From Emcibacteraceae bacterium (lineage in GTDB: Bacteria > Pseudomonadota > Alphaproteobacteria > Sphingomonadales > Emcibacteraceae), in contig JAWKXO010000006.1 in the NCBI GenBank assembly GCA_041396985.1, positions 44,936 through 108,935 of the forward strand: a stretch of 64,000 bases of DNA. Reading direction: 5' to 3'. Positions 51,879-61,730 of the stretch are shown in pieces; the first letter of the stretch is position 1; each line of letters opens with the position of its first letter. A program made the translations under genes and the position numbers. The notes below the pieces were generated by a model, which was not told the DNA's origin, did not search any database, and worked only from the letters and a program-made list of their open reading frames with translations.

Positions 51879-53378
51879 TTATTTTTCTTGCATCACATTT
51901 AGGGCACGACCTCTATAATCATCAGCACTGATATCTTTTAGTGTCTGACTTTTGCGGCCATCAGCCGTTAAAAAGGTGGCTTCAACTGTCACTTTATCTA
52001 CCCCGCCAAGACCGAAATGAACGGGCATGATGCTGTGACTGTTATAGCCGTCCCCCGTCGGCACAAGTCTGGTTGCCAGTAATTTACCGGCCATATCATA
52101 GAGCCGGACTTCTGCCCCTGCCCTTGATGGTCTACCGGCACTATCCAGCACTTCAACCTGTAATGACCTATGGTTATTATCAGAAGGCAACATATTTTTA
52201 AGAAGCGGATGACGTCCTTTAATATTATAGCCTTCTGTCAGGGAAATATCGAGGTCGCCATCCTTATCAAAATCCGCCCATTGAATGCCATGATCCGCCC
52301 CGTTTAAGGGGGATGATGAAATATCAATTTCTGTGAACGTGCCTTCATCATTATAGAACAGCCTGTCTACCGGTCTTCTGTTATTTGCGGGACCGGTATA
52401 TCCGGTCGCATAAAGATCAAGATATCCATCATTGTCATAATCACCCCAGCTGGCCCCGACCAGATGGTCATCACCGGATATACCCAGGCTTTCGCTTACT
52501 TCCCTGAAACCGCCGGAACCATCATTTTCATATAGGTAATTACGCCCGTAGTTGGCAACGAACAGGTCAAAATCACCGTCATTGTCATAATCGCCAACCG
52601 TGCAATCAACCCCGCCTTCGTCAGTTGTTCTTTTCCCCCCTTCAATCCCCAACATCGGGGCCACATCAACAAAAGTACCCCCCATATTTTTATAAAGCGC
52701 GTCTGTCGTCCCGCTTTGATTGGCAAGGAACAAATCCAATAGCCCGTCACCGTTATAATCAAACCAGCAGGCCCCAACCGTCGGCCGTCCGTCATCAAGA
52801 CCTGTTTTCTCACTTATATCCGTAAAGCGGCCATTTTCATTTTTAAAAAGGTGATTTTTCCCAACCCTGTCGGCCACAAACAAATCAACCGCGCCGTCAT
52901 TATCATAATCAATCCAGCTGATCTGACGTGTGCTGACATTGGGAACGTCAACACCAAGCTCTACCCCAACCTCGGTAAAGCTTTTTGCGCCGTTGCTTCG
53001 GTAAAGTTCGTTGCCGTTCTGGTTGCTGCCGACATAAAGATCCAGAAAACCATCCTCATTATAATCCCCCCAGGCGATGGAGCGGGTTTCCTTTCCTCCC
53101 TGAGGCAGGCCCATTTCCGGACCAATATTGCTGAACTGACCATTGTCATTTCGGTAAAGTCTGACATCCCCGGTCTTAAAGGAAATCGCCAGATCAAGAT
53201 CCCCGTCATTATCAAAATCACCCCATGCATTTGATAGGGCCATATTATGGGAAAAAACATCCGGCTGGACCGGCTCGAAAATTGGTGCTGCCATTTGGGC
53301 GTTAACTTCCACCACCGCAGATAATAAAACACCGGCCGCTATTATTACCGAAAACTTTCCATTTTCATTCTTTGCCAT
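51879..53378 (-). CDS. Secreted FG-GAP/VCBS repeat protein with ASPIC/UnbV C-terminus
   Basis: Extracellular or periplasmic beta-propeller protein of 499 residues with a signal peptide (1-28, ending VNAQM). About seven repeats carry Ca2+-type D-x-D-x-D-G-D-x-D loops such as DFDNDGDLDLAIS and DYNEDGFLDLYVG. The C-terminal part (about 390-499) resembles the ASPIC/UnbV domain (SAGRPSRAGAEVRLYD). The family (CRTAC1-like) is common in marine bacteria, with no defined enzymatic role. Ribosome site AGGGGAG precedes ATG 53378. It ends four bases from the convergent GT2/PIG-L gene. Confidence 0.87.
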   Translation of the reverse strand: MAKNENGKFSVIIAAGVLLSAVVEVNAQMAAPIFEPVQPDVFSHNMALSNAWGDFDNDGDLDLAISFKTGDVRLYRNDNGQFSNIGPEMGLPQGGKETRSIAWGDYNEDGFLDLYVGSNQNGNELYRSNGAKSFTEVGVELGVDVPNVSTRQISWIDYDNDGAVDLFVADRVGKNHLFKNENGRFTDISEKTGLDDGRPTVGACWFDYNGDGLLDLFLANQSGTTDALYKNMGGTFVDVAPMLGIEGGKRTTDEGGVDCTVGDYDNDGDFDLFVANYGRNYLYENDGSGGFREVSESLGISGDDHLVGASWGDYDNDGYLDLYATGYTGPANNRRPVDRLFYNDEGTFTEIDISSSPLNGADHGIQWADFDKDGDLDISLTEGYNIKGRHPLLKNMLPSDNNHRSLQVEVLDSAGRPSRAGAEVRLYDMAGKLLATRLVPTGDGYNSHSIMPVHFGLGGVDKVTVEATFLTADGRKSQTLKDISADDYRGRALNVMQEK

Positions 53379-53390
53379 ATCACTCCCCTT

Positions 53391-54584
53391 TTATTTCAAG
53401 TTTTCCGCTTTCTGCTTGGTAAAGCGTACTATTCTGTCTGCTGCTTCCTTAAGCCGGGCTTCATCACATAAAAAGCCGATCCTGACCGTTTTATCTGCAG
53501 ATTTGCCGAAGCCAAAGCCCGGAACCACGGCAACTTTTTCTTCTTCGAGCAACTGTTCAGCGAACTGTTTCCCGTCCAGTCCGGTTGCTGAAATATCGAC
53601 AAAAACAAACATTCCACCGCGCGGAATGGCAAATTCCAGATAGTTGCTTTTTCGAAGCCCACTGCAAAGCACATCGCGCCGTGCTTTAAACATGCGTTTA
53701 AATTCTTCGACCTTGTCTTTTTCCTGTAACGCGACAATAGCCGCCCTTTGCACAAACTGGTTTATACCGAAATGAAGCGCCTGGGCCAGATCGGTCATCG
53801 CTTTTATAAAATGGCGCGGGCCAATCGCCCATCCAATGCGCCAGCCGGTCATGGCATGTGATTTTGAAAGACTGTTTATCACAATCATTGAATCCCGATA
53901 GGGCTTCATTTTATAGGGGGAATTATGCCCCCCATCAAAACAGAGTGACCAGTAAACCTCATCGGATATCAGCCAGATTCCAAGGTCATGACAATATTTT
54001 GCCAATTCGTTAAGCTTATCCTGATCAAACACCGCGCCTGACGGGTTCCCGGGTGTATTGATTAGTATTGCTCTCGTCTTTTTATTAACTGCATTTTTTA
54101 TTTTTTCCAGATCAAGGGCATAACCGTCATGCTTATCTAGTACGACCGTCACCATTTTACCGCCACCGGCGGTGACCACTGCAGGGTACGGCGCATAGGA
54201 TGGTTCAAGCACGATAATTTCATCATCCGCTTCAATCAGGCAAAGGAATGTGGCAAATAACGCCCCCTGTGCACCGTTTGAAATCACCACATCTTCCGCT
54301 GTCACACCACCCTGATAAAGCCCATTGGCATGTTCTGCAATGGCCTGACGCAGATCATATTCGCCTGATAATGGCGTATAATGTGTTTTATTGCTGTGGA
54401 TGGCATCAACCACCGCTTCCTTTACCTCGTCCGGCGTATCAAGGTCAGGGTCGCCAATACCCAAATGGATGATATCCTTATCCCCGGCAAGAATGCGTTT
54501 TGAGGCGATATCCCCTACTGCCCATGCTCCTGCTGATGGTCCGGATATGCGCTTGGTAAGGCTTGATAATTTTAATTCACTCAT
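53391..54584 (-). CDS. Class I aminotransferase (PLP-dependent)
   Basis: Fold-type I aminotransferase of 397 residues. The PLP lysine is in INSLSKSHAMTGWRIGW (near 238), with IHLGIGDPDLDTPDEV near 42, a NTPGNPSGAVF loop near 175 and SDEVYWSLCF near 207. It fits the aspartate/aromatic or LL-diaminopimelate-type family; substrates cannot be fixed by eye. Ribosome site GAGGAC precedes ATG 54584. It lies between an FG-GAP gene and a PhzF gene on the same strand. Confidence 0.92.
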   Translation of the reverse strand: MSELKLSSLTKRISGPSAGAWAVGDIASKRILAGDKDIIHLGIGDPDLDTPDEVKEAVVDAIHSNKTHYTPLSGEYDLRQAIAEHANGLYQGGVTAEDVVISNGAQGALFATFLCLIEADDEIIVLEPSYAPYPAVVTAGGGKMVTVVLDKHDGYALDLEKIKNAVNKKTRAILINTPGNPSGAVFDQDKLNELAKYCHDLGIWLISDEVYWSLCFDGGHNSPYKMKPYRDSMIVINSLSKSHAMTGWRIGWAIGPRHFIKAMTDLAQALHFGINQFVQRAAIVALQEKDKVEEFKRMFKARRDVLCSGLRKSNYLEFAIPRGGMFVFVDISATGLDGKQFAEQLLEEEKVAVVPGFGFGKSADKTVRIGFLCDEARLKEAADRIVRFTKQKAENLK

Positions 54585-54643
54585 ACTGTCCTCTTAATAT
54601 CTGGCATAGAGCTTTTCACCAATGTTCCTATTAGTCAATGACT

Positions 54644-55501
54644 TTAAGGTGCTTTGTCCAGTTCACAGTTACCGTGTATCCAGCATCCTCCATTAATATC
54701 ATCCTCATCAAAACTAATGATTATTTCCGATGCTCTGCCCATGGCTTCGCCCTGCCTTATAAAAACCTTTTCTTTTCTTGTTACCAGCCCCCATTCCAAA
54801 AGGCCAAAGGCCAGTGCGGAAGCGGCAATTCCCGTTGCCGCATCTTCCGGATATCCGGATGAACGGGGAAACTGGCGGGCATGGACTATTGTTTCGCTTT
54901 CCCCGACAGCGAATGGATAAAGACCTGTGGAGCCGATCATTTCACACACCTCTTTCATTTTACTGAAGTCCGGGGATAGTTCATTTAATCTTTTGCGGCT
55001 TTTTAAGGCAACAAGTGTTTTAACCCGGCTGGTACTTGAATTCAGAATTTCAGGCTGCATAAGATCATCTTGCTTTAACCCAAGCGTTTTCAGGACATGG
55101 CCAACCATTTCCTTGCTTAACATTTTAATTTTTGCTTTGGGCTGGGTAATGGAAATTGCCCCGGTTTTTGGGACATGGGCCGAGACTGTACCGCTTAACG
55201 TATCAATCAGGACATTTGTTTTATTTATTTTTCCGTGTTTGCGGAGCAGCCACAATGCCCCGATTGTGGCATGGCCACACATTTCCATTTCATGCTCGGG
55301 CACAAAAAACCGAAACCGGTAATCCACCCCGTCATGCAGGTCTGCCGGCATCACAAAACCGCTTTCCAGGCCATATTTTTCGGCAATTGCCTTCATTTCA
55401 TCATCGGTTAAACCCGCCGCATCCAGAACTGTCGGCGCCGGGTTTCCCCCCTCTTTAGAATTTGGAAAAACACGAACTATTTCCACTACAGTTTTAGTCA
55501 C
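54644..55501 (-). CDS. PhzF-family isomerase
   Basis: Two-domain epimerase/isomerase of the diaminopimelate epimerase fold, 285 residues. The catalytic Glu lies in LESGFVMP, with a MCGHATIGAL motif near 88 and PEDAATGIAASALA near 227, as in PhzF and YddE. No phenazine genes are nearby, so the PhzF reaction itself is unlikely; many relatives have no known substrate. The frame opens at TTG 55525, but GTG 55501 with AAGG before it is my choice. It lies upstream of the aminotransferase gene, 59 bases apart. Confidence 0.87.
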   Translation of the reverse strand: MTKTVVEIVRVFPNSKEGGNPAPTVLDAAGLTDDEMKAIAEKYGLESGFVMPADLHDGVDYRFRFFVPEHEMEMCGHATIGALWLLRKHGKINKTNVLIDTLSGTVSAHVPKTGAISITQPKAKIKMLSKEMVGHVLKTLGLKQDDLMQPEILNSSTSRVKTLVALKSRKRLNELSPDFSKMKEVCEMIGSTGLYPFAVGESETIVHARQFPRSSGYPEDAATGIAASALAFGLLEWGLVTRKEKVFIRQGEAMGRASEIIISFDEDDINGGCWIHGNCELDKAP

Positions 55502-55685
55502 TTTAAAAAAACCTTTCCAATTCAAAAATCAATTGCCCACTTTATAGCAGTGATCGGGTCAAATTACGTCCCGAAAAAATATTACATGCTGAAACATTTC
55601 ATAAAATCGGAACAATAACGCAATATGGCTGTAACAAAAAACATTCATTTTCCTAACAGTGTTTATTAGCAAAAAGGAACCTCAT

Positions 55686-56501
55686 ATGAAGCCACTTCAG
55701 TTTAACAACCTTGAAGTACGACTTGCCAAAACAGAACACGAAATTGATGCCGCTCAGGCCCTTAGATACCGGATATTTTATGAAGAAATGGGCGCAAAGC
55801 CGACAACCCGCTGTCGTGCGTTAAAACGAGACATTGATACTTATGATGACGTATGTGACCACCTGCTGGTCATAGACCTTGAAAAAACGACAGACGAAGC
55901 CCCTTATGTTGTTGGCACATACCGCCTCTTACGCGGCAATATTGCCAAAGCGACAACAGGTTTTTATACCGAGAATGAATTTAATCTCGATCACTTAATG
56001 TATGCCCCTGAAGAAATTCTTGAACTTGGACGCTCATGTATTGACGGGCAATATCGCCGTCGCGGCGCCATGCAGCTTCTCTGGCGTGGGATCAGTGATT
56101 ATCTAAGCCTTTATAATATCAAAATCATGCTGGGTTGCGGCAGCATCCATGGCACTGATATTGCTGAAGCGGAAAGAGTTCTTTCCTACCTTCATCATTA
56201 TCATCTTGCGCCAAAATCAATCCGTCCCCGGGCGCTTGGGGAACATTATATTCCCATGAATATTTTAAAACGCAGTCAGCTCGATAACGTTAAAGCTGAA
56301 GCCGAACTTCCACCGCTTTTAAAAGGCTACCTCCGTGTTGGCGGCTATGTCGGCGAAGGAGCAGTAATCGATAGTCAGTTTAACACCATTGATGTCTGCA
56401 TCGTCGTTGAAACAGAGAATATTACCGGCAAATACAAAAATCATTTTAGCCGTGAACGCAAGCCGGCTGCAAAACCAGTGGCAACAATGCTGGCCGAATG
56501 A
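55686..56501 (+). CDS. olsB: Ornithine lipid N-acyltransferase OlsB
   Basis: First enzyme of ornithine-lipid synthesis: joins a 3-hydroxyacyl chain from acyl carrier protein to the amino group of ornithine. 271 residues. Family marks are EIDAAQALRYRIFYEEMGA near the start, LELGRSCIDGQYRRRGAM mid-protein, and LLKGYLRVGGYVGEGA near the end. The frame opens at GTG 55659, but ATG 55686 has AAGGA 7 bases before it. The olsA gene starts one base after the stop, so the two are coupled. Ornithine lipids replace phospholipids under phosphate limitation in many alphaproteobacteria. Confidence 0.93.
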   Translation: MKPLQFNNLEVRLAKTEHEIDAAQALRYRIFYEEMGAKPTTRCRALKRDIDTYDDVCDHLLVIDLEKTTDEAPYVVGTYRLLRGNIAKATTGFYTENEFNLDHLMYAPEEILELGRSCIDGQYRRRGAMQLLWRGISDYLSLYNIKIMLGCGSIHGTDIAEAERVLSYLHHYHLAPKSIRPRALGEHYIPMNILKRSQLDNVKAEAELPPLLKGYLRVGGYVGEGAVIDSQFNTIDVCIVVETENITGKYKNHFSRERKPAAKPVATMLAE

Positions 56502-56502
56502 T

Positions 56503-57312
56503 ATGCGTCATTCCGCACTCAGGGCTGGCTATAAGCTGACGATCATTATTACCACGACGTTGGCCCTGCTTCCATTATATCTTCTGACATATGGATTTGG
56601 AGCAAAGTATCGGCGCGCATTTTCCCTGCCATTTTTTAAAGTTTGTTTAGCCTGCGCCGGACTGGATTTAAAAATTACCGGGTATACCGCCTTTAAGGAT
56701 GCAAATTTTTATATTTCAAATCATGTTTCCTACCTCGATATCCCCATTCTTGCCACATTAAGACATGGTCTGTTTGTGGCTAAAACCGATGTTGCCACCT
56801 GGCCAATGATTGGATTCCTGGCTAAAATTACCCGCACTCATTTTGTCAGCAGAAAAGCGACAGATACACTCCGCGAAAGAAATAACCTTTCACGCAGTCT
56901 GGATAAGGGGGATGCCATTTTTCTCTTCCCCGAAGGAAGCAGCAGTAACGGCAGTGACATCCTGCCCTTTAAATCAGGATTGCTGTCAACCGCCCTGCTC
57001 CCTCTTAAAACTACCGATATTATCATTCAGCCGATATCTATCACCTACGGGCCGGATATTTCACAGCATGAGCGCGACTTATACGCCTGGTACGGGGATA
57101 TGGATCTCAGTCCACATATCTGGCAGCTTCTGGGAAGAAAAGAAAAACTTGAAGTCATTGTTAATTTCCACAAGCCCCGTTGTCCGTCAACTTTTAAAGA
57201 CCGGAAAGATTTAACCAAATGGGCAGAAAGGGAAATCAGGTCAGGACTTGAAAAAGAACTTTTAACACCCGCAGCAAAAATTAATTTACTGCCTGCAGGA
57301 AATCAGTTTTGA
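56503..57312 (+). CDS. olsA: Lyso-ornithine lipid O-acyltransferase OlsA
   Basis: Second enzyme of ornithine-lipid synthesis, adding the second acyl chain to the hydroxyl of the lyso-lipid; of the PlsC acyltransferase family. 269 residues from ATG 56503, one base past the olsB stop. An N-terminal helix (IIITTTLALLPLYLLTYGF) is followed by the acyltransferase motifs ISNHVSYLDIP and LFPEGSSSNGSD. The frame is open to 56389 inside olsB, but the coupled ATG is more likely. Its last 32 bases overlap the convergent gene at 57281. Confidence 0.92.
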   Translation: MRHSALRAGYKLTIIITTTLALLPLYLLTYGFGAKYRRAFSLPFFKVCLACAGLDLKITGYTAFKDANFYISNHVSYLDIPILATLRHGLFVAKTDVATWPMIGFLAKITRTHFVSRKATDTLRERNNLSRSLDKGDAIFLFPEGSSSNGSDILPFKSGLLSTALLPLKTTDIIIQPISITYGPDISQHERDLYAWYGDMDLSPHIWQLLGRKEKLEVIVNFHKPRCPSTFKDRKDLTKWAEREIRSGLEKELLTPAAKINLLPAGNQF

Positions 57313-58255
57313 TCGTTCTGGTCACTTCCTCGGCCCCCAGATATACGTGATTATGATCACCGAAGTTTTTAGAATCCATAGCATATAAACTATTAAGAAT
57401 TTTCAGATCATAATTATCTGACAGGGATTTCATATATTGCTCAAATTCACGCTTATAATCGGGTGAAAGTGCTTCAAAAGATTCAGTGTTTATGGGATTA
57501 TTAAACCAGAATACCTGAATGTTATTTTCGCTGGCTTCTTCCAGGGTTTTTTCAACATAATATCTTACGACTTTGGAAGGGATAAATTCTTTAAATCCAG
57601 TTTCTGAGGAAAGCTCGGATGACCCCGGTTCAACCGCAGCGAAACGATGGCCTTTCGATTTCAGGAGATTGTCCCAGGCCACATGATTTCTCTGCCATCT
57701 TCTTTCCAGTAAGCCGTTTATCAGATCCTGAATATACATGCCCGTATATATTTTATAATCATAATATTTTACCGGCCCGATGATAGAGTTATCATCCAGT
57801 TTTTCGGCGTTTTCGGCAATTTCTTCATATTGTTCATCTTCAAGAAAGCCGAATTTAACCGTATTGGCTTCATAGAAATATGGCCCCGTCAATATTGGTG
57901 GTGAATATCCCATCAAAATATAGTCCGGCTTTTCGTGATATTTCAGATAATTTTTAATCGTATAATATCCGGTAATCGGCGACGCACCACCAAGCGCAAA
58001 ATTGATCGAATTTAAATTTTCATCGTCAAAAATTTCCGGCATAAAGGATGACTGGGTACGGGAATCGCCAATGGCAATAAAATTATAGGGTTTATCATTA
58101 ACGTCCCTTATTTTTTCATAAACATAAAGATAGGACGGATATTCGAAATTCAAATATAACATTTTGAAATTTAGAATAAAATACGAATATACGGCAAATA
58201 GGCTAACCGTAAAAATCATGACATAAAGAGTGAATTTTTTATATGTAAATGTCAT
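57281..58255 (-). CDS. SGNH/DltD-like membrane protein paired with an MBOAT transferase
   Basis: Protein of 324 residues with one N-terminal membrane helix (about 9-30), then a periplasmic domain of SGNH/DltD-AlgJ type. The catalytic pattern is FIAIGDSRT (Ser near 65), NFALGGASP (the Gly/Asn region), and FGDHNHVYLGAEE near the end with the Asp/His pair. Such proteins complete O-acyl transfer begun by an MBOAT partner. The MBOAT gene ends eight bases upstream, so the two are co-transcribed. The target (alginate-like, other exopolysaccharide, or teichoic-type polymer) is unknown. Its end overlaps the olsA gene by 32 bases. Confidence 0.83.
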   Translation of the reverse strand: MTFTYKKFTLYVMIFTVSLFAVYSYFILNFKMLYLNFEYPSYLYVYEKIRDVNDKPYNFIAIGDSRTQSSFMPEIFDDENLNSINFALGGASPITGYYTIKNYLKYHEKPDYILMGYSPPILTGPYFYEANTVKFGFLEDEQYEEIAENAEKLDDNSIIGPVKYYDYKIYTGMYIQDLINGLLERRWQRNHVAWDNLLKSKGHRFAAVEPGSSELSSETGFKEFIPSKVVRYYVEKTLEEASENNIQVFWFNNPINTESFEALSPDYKREFEQYMKSLSDNYDLKILNSLYAMDSKNFGDHNHVYLGAEEVTRTIKTDFLQAVN

Positions 58256-58263
58256 CTGCCGTC

Positions 58264-59721
58264 CTAAAAATTATAATACAGAAATTCACTTTTCTTGGTG
58301 ATATAGAGAAGTCCTATGATCAAAGTAAAACCAAGAAATACCAGATGTTTAAGGTCAGGTTTGAACGCCTTCATTCTCTCAATGGAATTTTTAAAGGACA
58401 GCACAAAAATAAAGCCGAAAATAATCCAGATTACTGTCCATTTATCTCCATTCACCGACCCCAGAAAATCACCAAATTTAATGCCAAAATTATTTGCAAA
58501 CTCCAGCTCCGTTGGCAGAATGATTTTATCAAAAGCAACCATCCCTTTAAACACCCGCACCGCTGCGTCCCAGTTCGGGGCACTGAACAATACGCCTGTT
58601 ACGGTCAGGAAGAATGATGTCAGAAACCAGTTGAACCAATCAAAAAATTTGATACCGCTATATTTCTTCCATGTGTGGCAAATGACTACTGCCGTCCCAT
58701 GCAGGAACCCCCAGAGCACAAATGTCCAGTCGGCACCATGCCAAAGCCCACCAAGAAGAAATGTTGCCATAACCGCCAGATATGTTCTGAAGCGCCCCTT
58801 ACGGGCACCGCCAAGCGGCAGGAAAATATAATCCCGGAGAAATCGGGATAAAGTCATATTCCATCTGGTCCAAAATTCCTTGACGGATCTGGACTTGGGT
58901 GGAGACAGGAAGTTGATCGGAATATGTATATTGAACATAAGCCCCAGGCCAATCGCCATATCGGCATAGCCGCTATAATCAAAATATATCTGGTGATAAA
59001 AGGACGTTGCCGATGCCCATGCGCCGAAAAAGTCCATCGGCTCCGTGCCTCCATAACCAAAATAGACCCATTTGGCAAATGTATCGGCAAAGACCAGTTT
59101 TTTGAATAACCCAATAGAAAATATAAAAAGCCCCGTTGCAATATTCTTATAATTTATAAGTTTAGTTCTGAGCATCGCAAACTGTGGCATCATTTCTTTA
59201 TGATGGACAATCGGACCGGCAATTAACTGCGGGAAAAACGTTACGAATAAACTGTAATTGATAAAATTATGCTCATTCACTTTGCCTTTATAACTGTCGA
59301 CAAGATAGGAAATCTGCTGGAACGTAAAAAAGGATATGGCAAGCGGCAAAACCAGATGCAATAAGGTAAAATGGGTTCCAAGCAGTAAATTGGAGTTCGA
59401 GATAAAAAAGTCGCTATATTTGAAATATCCCAGCAGTGCCAGATTAACAACCACACCAAAAGTCAGTATGGATTTTGGTGAAACTCTGTTATTTTCGATA
59501 TCCAGTGAAGCATGTATTTTCTGGCCAATATAATAATTAAATAAAATTGAAGAAAGTATCAGCGGCAGATAGATAATATTCCACCAGCTGTAAAAGAATA
59601 AACTTGCCAGTGCCAGAAACGCATTGGCCGCTGTCGTTAATCTTTTATGATTAAGAAAAAAATAAACGCAAAATGTAACGGGTAAAAATACAAAGATAAA
59701 TTCGTAAGAATTAAATAACAA
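58264..59721 (-). CDS. MBOAT-family polysaccharide O-acyltransferase (AlgI/DltB-like)
   Basis: Multi-pass membrane O-acyltransferase of 485 residues with about 11 helices. The family motif is in KEFWTRWNMTLSRFLRDY (near 285) and the catalytic His in LGGLWHGADWTFVLWG (near 328). The partner SGNH-type gene follows eight bases later, as in AlgI/AlgJ systems, where the MBOAT moves an acetyl group across the membrane. It probably modifies a secreted or surface polysaccharide. The polymer's synthesis genes are not adjacent. Confidence 0.92.
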   Translation of the reverse strand: MLFNSYEFIFVFLPVTFCVYFFLNHKRLTTAANAFLALASLFFYSWWNIIYLPLILSSILFNYYIGQKIHASLDIENNRVSPKSILTFGVVVNLALLGYFKYSDFFISNSNLLLGTHFTLLHLVLPLAISFFTFQQISYLVDSYKGKVNEHNFINYSLFVTFFPQLIAGPIVHHKEMMPQFAMLRTKLINYKNIATGLFIFSIGLFKKLVFADTFAKWVYFGYGGTEPMDFFGAWASATSFYHQIYFDYSGYADMAIGLGLMFNIHIPINFLSPPKSRSVKEFWTRWNMTLSRFLRDYIFLPLGGARKGRFRTYLAVMATFLLGGLWHGADWTFVLWGFLHGTAVVICHTWKKYSGIKFFDWFNWFLTSFFLTVTGVLFSAPNWDAAVRVFKGMVAFDKIILPTELEFANNFGIKFGDFLGSVNGDKWTVIWIIFGFIFVLSFKNSIERMKAFKPDLKHLVFLGFTLIIGLLYITKKSEFLYYNF

Positions 59722-59887
59722 TTTTAAACCTATTTAACCAGTTTTCTTAAACTTCAGAAACAGTCCCATAAACATTATACTTTTCCGGATAAGTCCGGCC
59801 GATGTTATAGATTAGGCTTTTTGCTTTAAAATTTGGTTAAATCATTTGGAAATAAAGAATTTCACTTAATATTTAAAATTTTATTTG

Positions 59888-60649
59888 TTAATTTTTCAGT
59901 CTGAATCCCGTTTTAAATATCCACGCTATAATGGCAAGGCAGAGGAACATAAAAACGGAAATCATCACGACACTGGTGGTGATACTGACGTCTGAATTTT
60001 CATAAAAGCTCCAGCGAAATCCGCTGACCAGATAGACGACCGGATTAAGCAGTGAAATTTTCTGCCAGATGCCGGGCAGCATATTGATCGAATAAAAACT
60101 GCCCCCCAGGAAGGTCAGCGGGTTTATAATCAGTAAGGGGATAAGCTGCAATTTTTCAAACCCATCGGCCCAGATCCCGATAATAAAGCCCAGCAGGCTG
60201 AATGTGATACAGGTCATAATCAGAAAAAACATCATCCAGAATGGATGCTGAATGTGAAAGCTGACAAAGAAATTGGCCGTAATCAGTACGATAAGCCCGA
60301 TCATAAACGATTTGGTCGCCGCCGCCCCGACATAGCCGATGCAGATTTCAACGAATGAAAGTGGCGCCGATAAAATTTCATAAATCGTGCCGGTAAAACG
60401 CGGAAAATATATACCAAATGACGCATTGGAAATGCTTTGTCCTAAAATGGTCAGCATAATCAGCCCCGGAATGATAAAGGCACCATACTGAACCCCGTCA
60501 ACATCACTGATGCGCGAGCCGATTGCGGTCCCGAACACAATGAAATAAAGCACCGTTGATATTACCGGTGAGGCAATGCTCTGCCCCACGGTTCTGAAAG
60601 TCCGCTCCATTTCATGGCGGTAAATGGCCCAAATACCCCAGTAATTCAT
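59888..60649 (-). CDS. ABC-2 type transporter permease (YadH-like)
   Basis: Inner-membrane permease of 253 residues with six helices, closely like E. coli YadH: STVLYFIVFGTAIGSRI, FIIPGLIMLTILGQS, PLTFLGGSFYSINMLPG and NPVVYLVSGFRWSFYE are typical. Its start overlaps the ATPase stop as ATGA (60646-60649), indicating coupled translation. Possible exporter of a lipid, polysaccharide or drug; the substrate is unknown. Confidence 0.93.
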   Translation of the reverse strand: MNYWGIWAIYRHEMERTFRTVGQSIASPVISTVLYFIVFGTAIGSRISDVDGVQYGAFIIPGLIMLTILGQSISNASFGIYFPRFTGTIYEILSAPLSFVEICIGYVGAAATKSFMIGLIVLITANFFVSFHIQHPFWMMFFLIMTCITFSLLGFIIGIWADGFEKLQLIPLLIINPLTFLGGSFYSINMLPGIWQKISLLNPVVYLVSGFRWSFYENSDVSITTSVVMISVFMFLCLAIIAWIFKTGFRLKN

Positions 60650-61569
60650 TTCTCACCTATCAATTGTACGAATATTTCCTCGAGCGTGCTTTGCCGCGTG
60701 TTAAAATCCTTGCATTTAACAGAGTGCGCTTTTAACTGGTCCAGCAAGGTAACTACGCCGTTATCCTGTTTGGCCGGATCATAGGTAAAAATGATCTGGT
60801 GACCATCCTGTTTTAGATGAAGATCAAATCCGCAAAGCGCCTCCGGAATTTCGCTGATCGGGTTATAAAGCTCCAGCACCAGTTCTTTTTTCCCCAGTTT
60901 CTTCATCAGTTTCTTTTTATCTTCGATCACGATCATTTTGCCCTTATTGATCACACCGATCCGGTCAGCCATTTCCTCGGCTTCCTCAAGGTAATGGGTG
61001 GTCAGAATAATCGTCACCCCGGTTTCACGCAGCTTTCGAACCAGTTGCCACATGGATTTTCGTAGCTCAACATCAACCCCCGCCGTCGGTTCATCCAGAA
61101 AAAGGATTTCCGGCTCATGGGAAAGCGCCTTTGCAATCATCACACGCCGCTTCATTCCTCCCGATAACATCCTGATCTGGTTGTCTTTCTTATCCCAGAG
61201 CGACAGACTTTTAAGAAGGCTTTCAATATAGTCATCATTTGATGACTTCCCAAACAGATGGCGGCTGAAAGTTACCGTATGCCAGACCGTTTCAAAGGCA
61301 TCCGTGGTCAGTTCCTGCGGCACCAGGCCAATACAGGTCCGTGCCTTGCGATAGTCTTTCTGATTATCATAGCCAAAGACATCTATTTTACCGGACGTCG
61401 CATTGACAATGCCGCAAATGGTGCTGATCAGCGTGGTTTTCCCCGCCCCGTTGGGGCCAAGCAGCGCCACAATCTCTCCGCGCTCGACCTCAAGACTGAC
61501 ATCATCAAGTGCCTGAAAGCCGTTATCATAGGTTTTGTAAAGATTTTGGACGGAAATCGCGCTGGTCAT
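60646..61569 (-). CDS. ABC transporter ATP-binding protein (YadG/NodI-like)
   Basis: ATPase of an ABC-2 exporter, 307 residues. It has Walker A GPNGAGKT (near 37-44), signature LSGGMKRRV, Walker B EILFLDEPTAGVD and H-loop LTTHYLEEAEE. The C-terminal extension (about 225-307) is typical of NodI, CcmA and YadG. It is coupled to the permease gene by an ATGA overlap. ATG 61569 is the start; the 161 bases upstream separate it from the convergent fucosidase end. Confidence 0.95.
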   Translation of the reverse strand: MTSAISVQNLYKTYDNGFQALDDVSLEVERGEIVALLGPNGAGKTTLISTICGIVNATSGKIDVFGYDNQKDYRKARTCIGLVPQELTTDAFETVWHTVTFSRHLFGKSSNDDYIESLLKSLSLWDKKDNQIRMLSGGMKRRVMIAKALSHEPEILFLDEPTAGVDVELRKSMWQLVRKLRETGVTIILTTHYLEEAEEMADRIGVINKGKMIVIEDKKKLMKKLGKKELVLELYNPISEIPEALCGFDLHLKQDGHQIIFTYDPAKQDNGVVTLLDQLKAHSVKCKDFNTRQSTLEEIFVQLIGEK

Positions 61570-61730
61570 TGTGCCTACTCTTATATTTTATGAGTTTAAG
61601 AACCTACTATCGTTAACGATGATCCGTCAAGCGATCAGGGGCCGTTTTTCCCAGAAATAAATTGAATTTGCAATTCTTGAAATAATTTATTTTGTGCCCA
61701 TATATGGAATAGCCGATTAGAATGCCTTTC

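Noticed and set aside
55629..55635. CTGTAAC upstream of olsB, resembling half of a Pho box
   Set aside because: Only one half-site is present; the second 7-base half at the expected 11-base spacing is missing.
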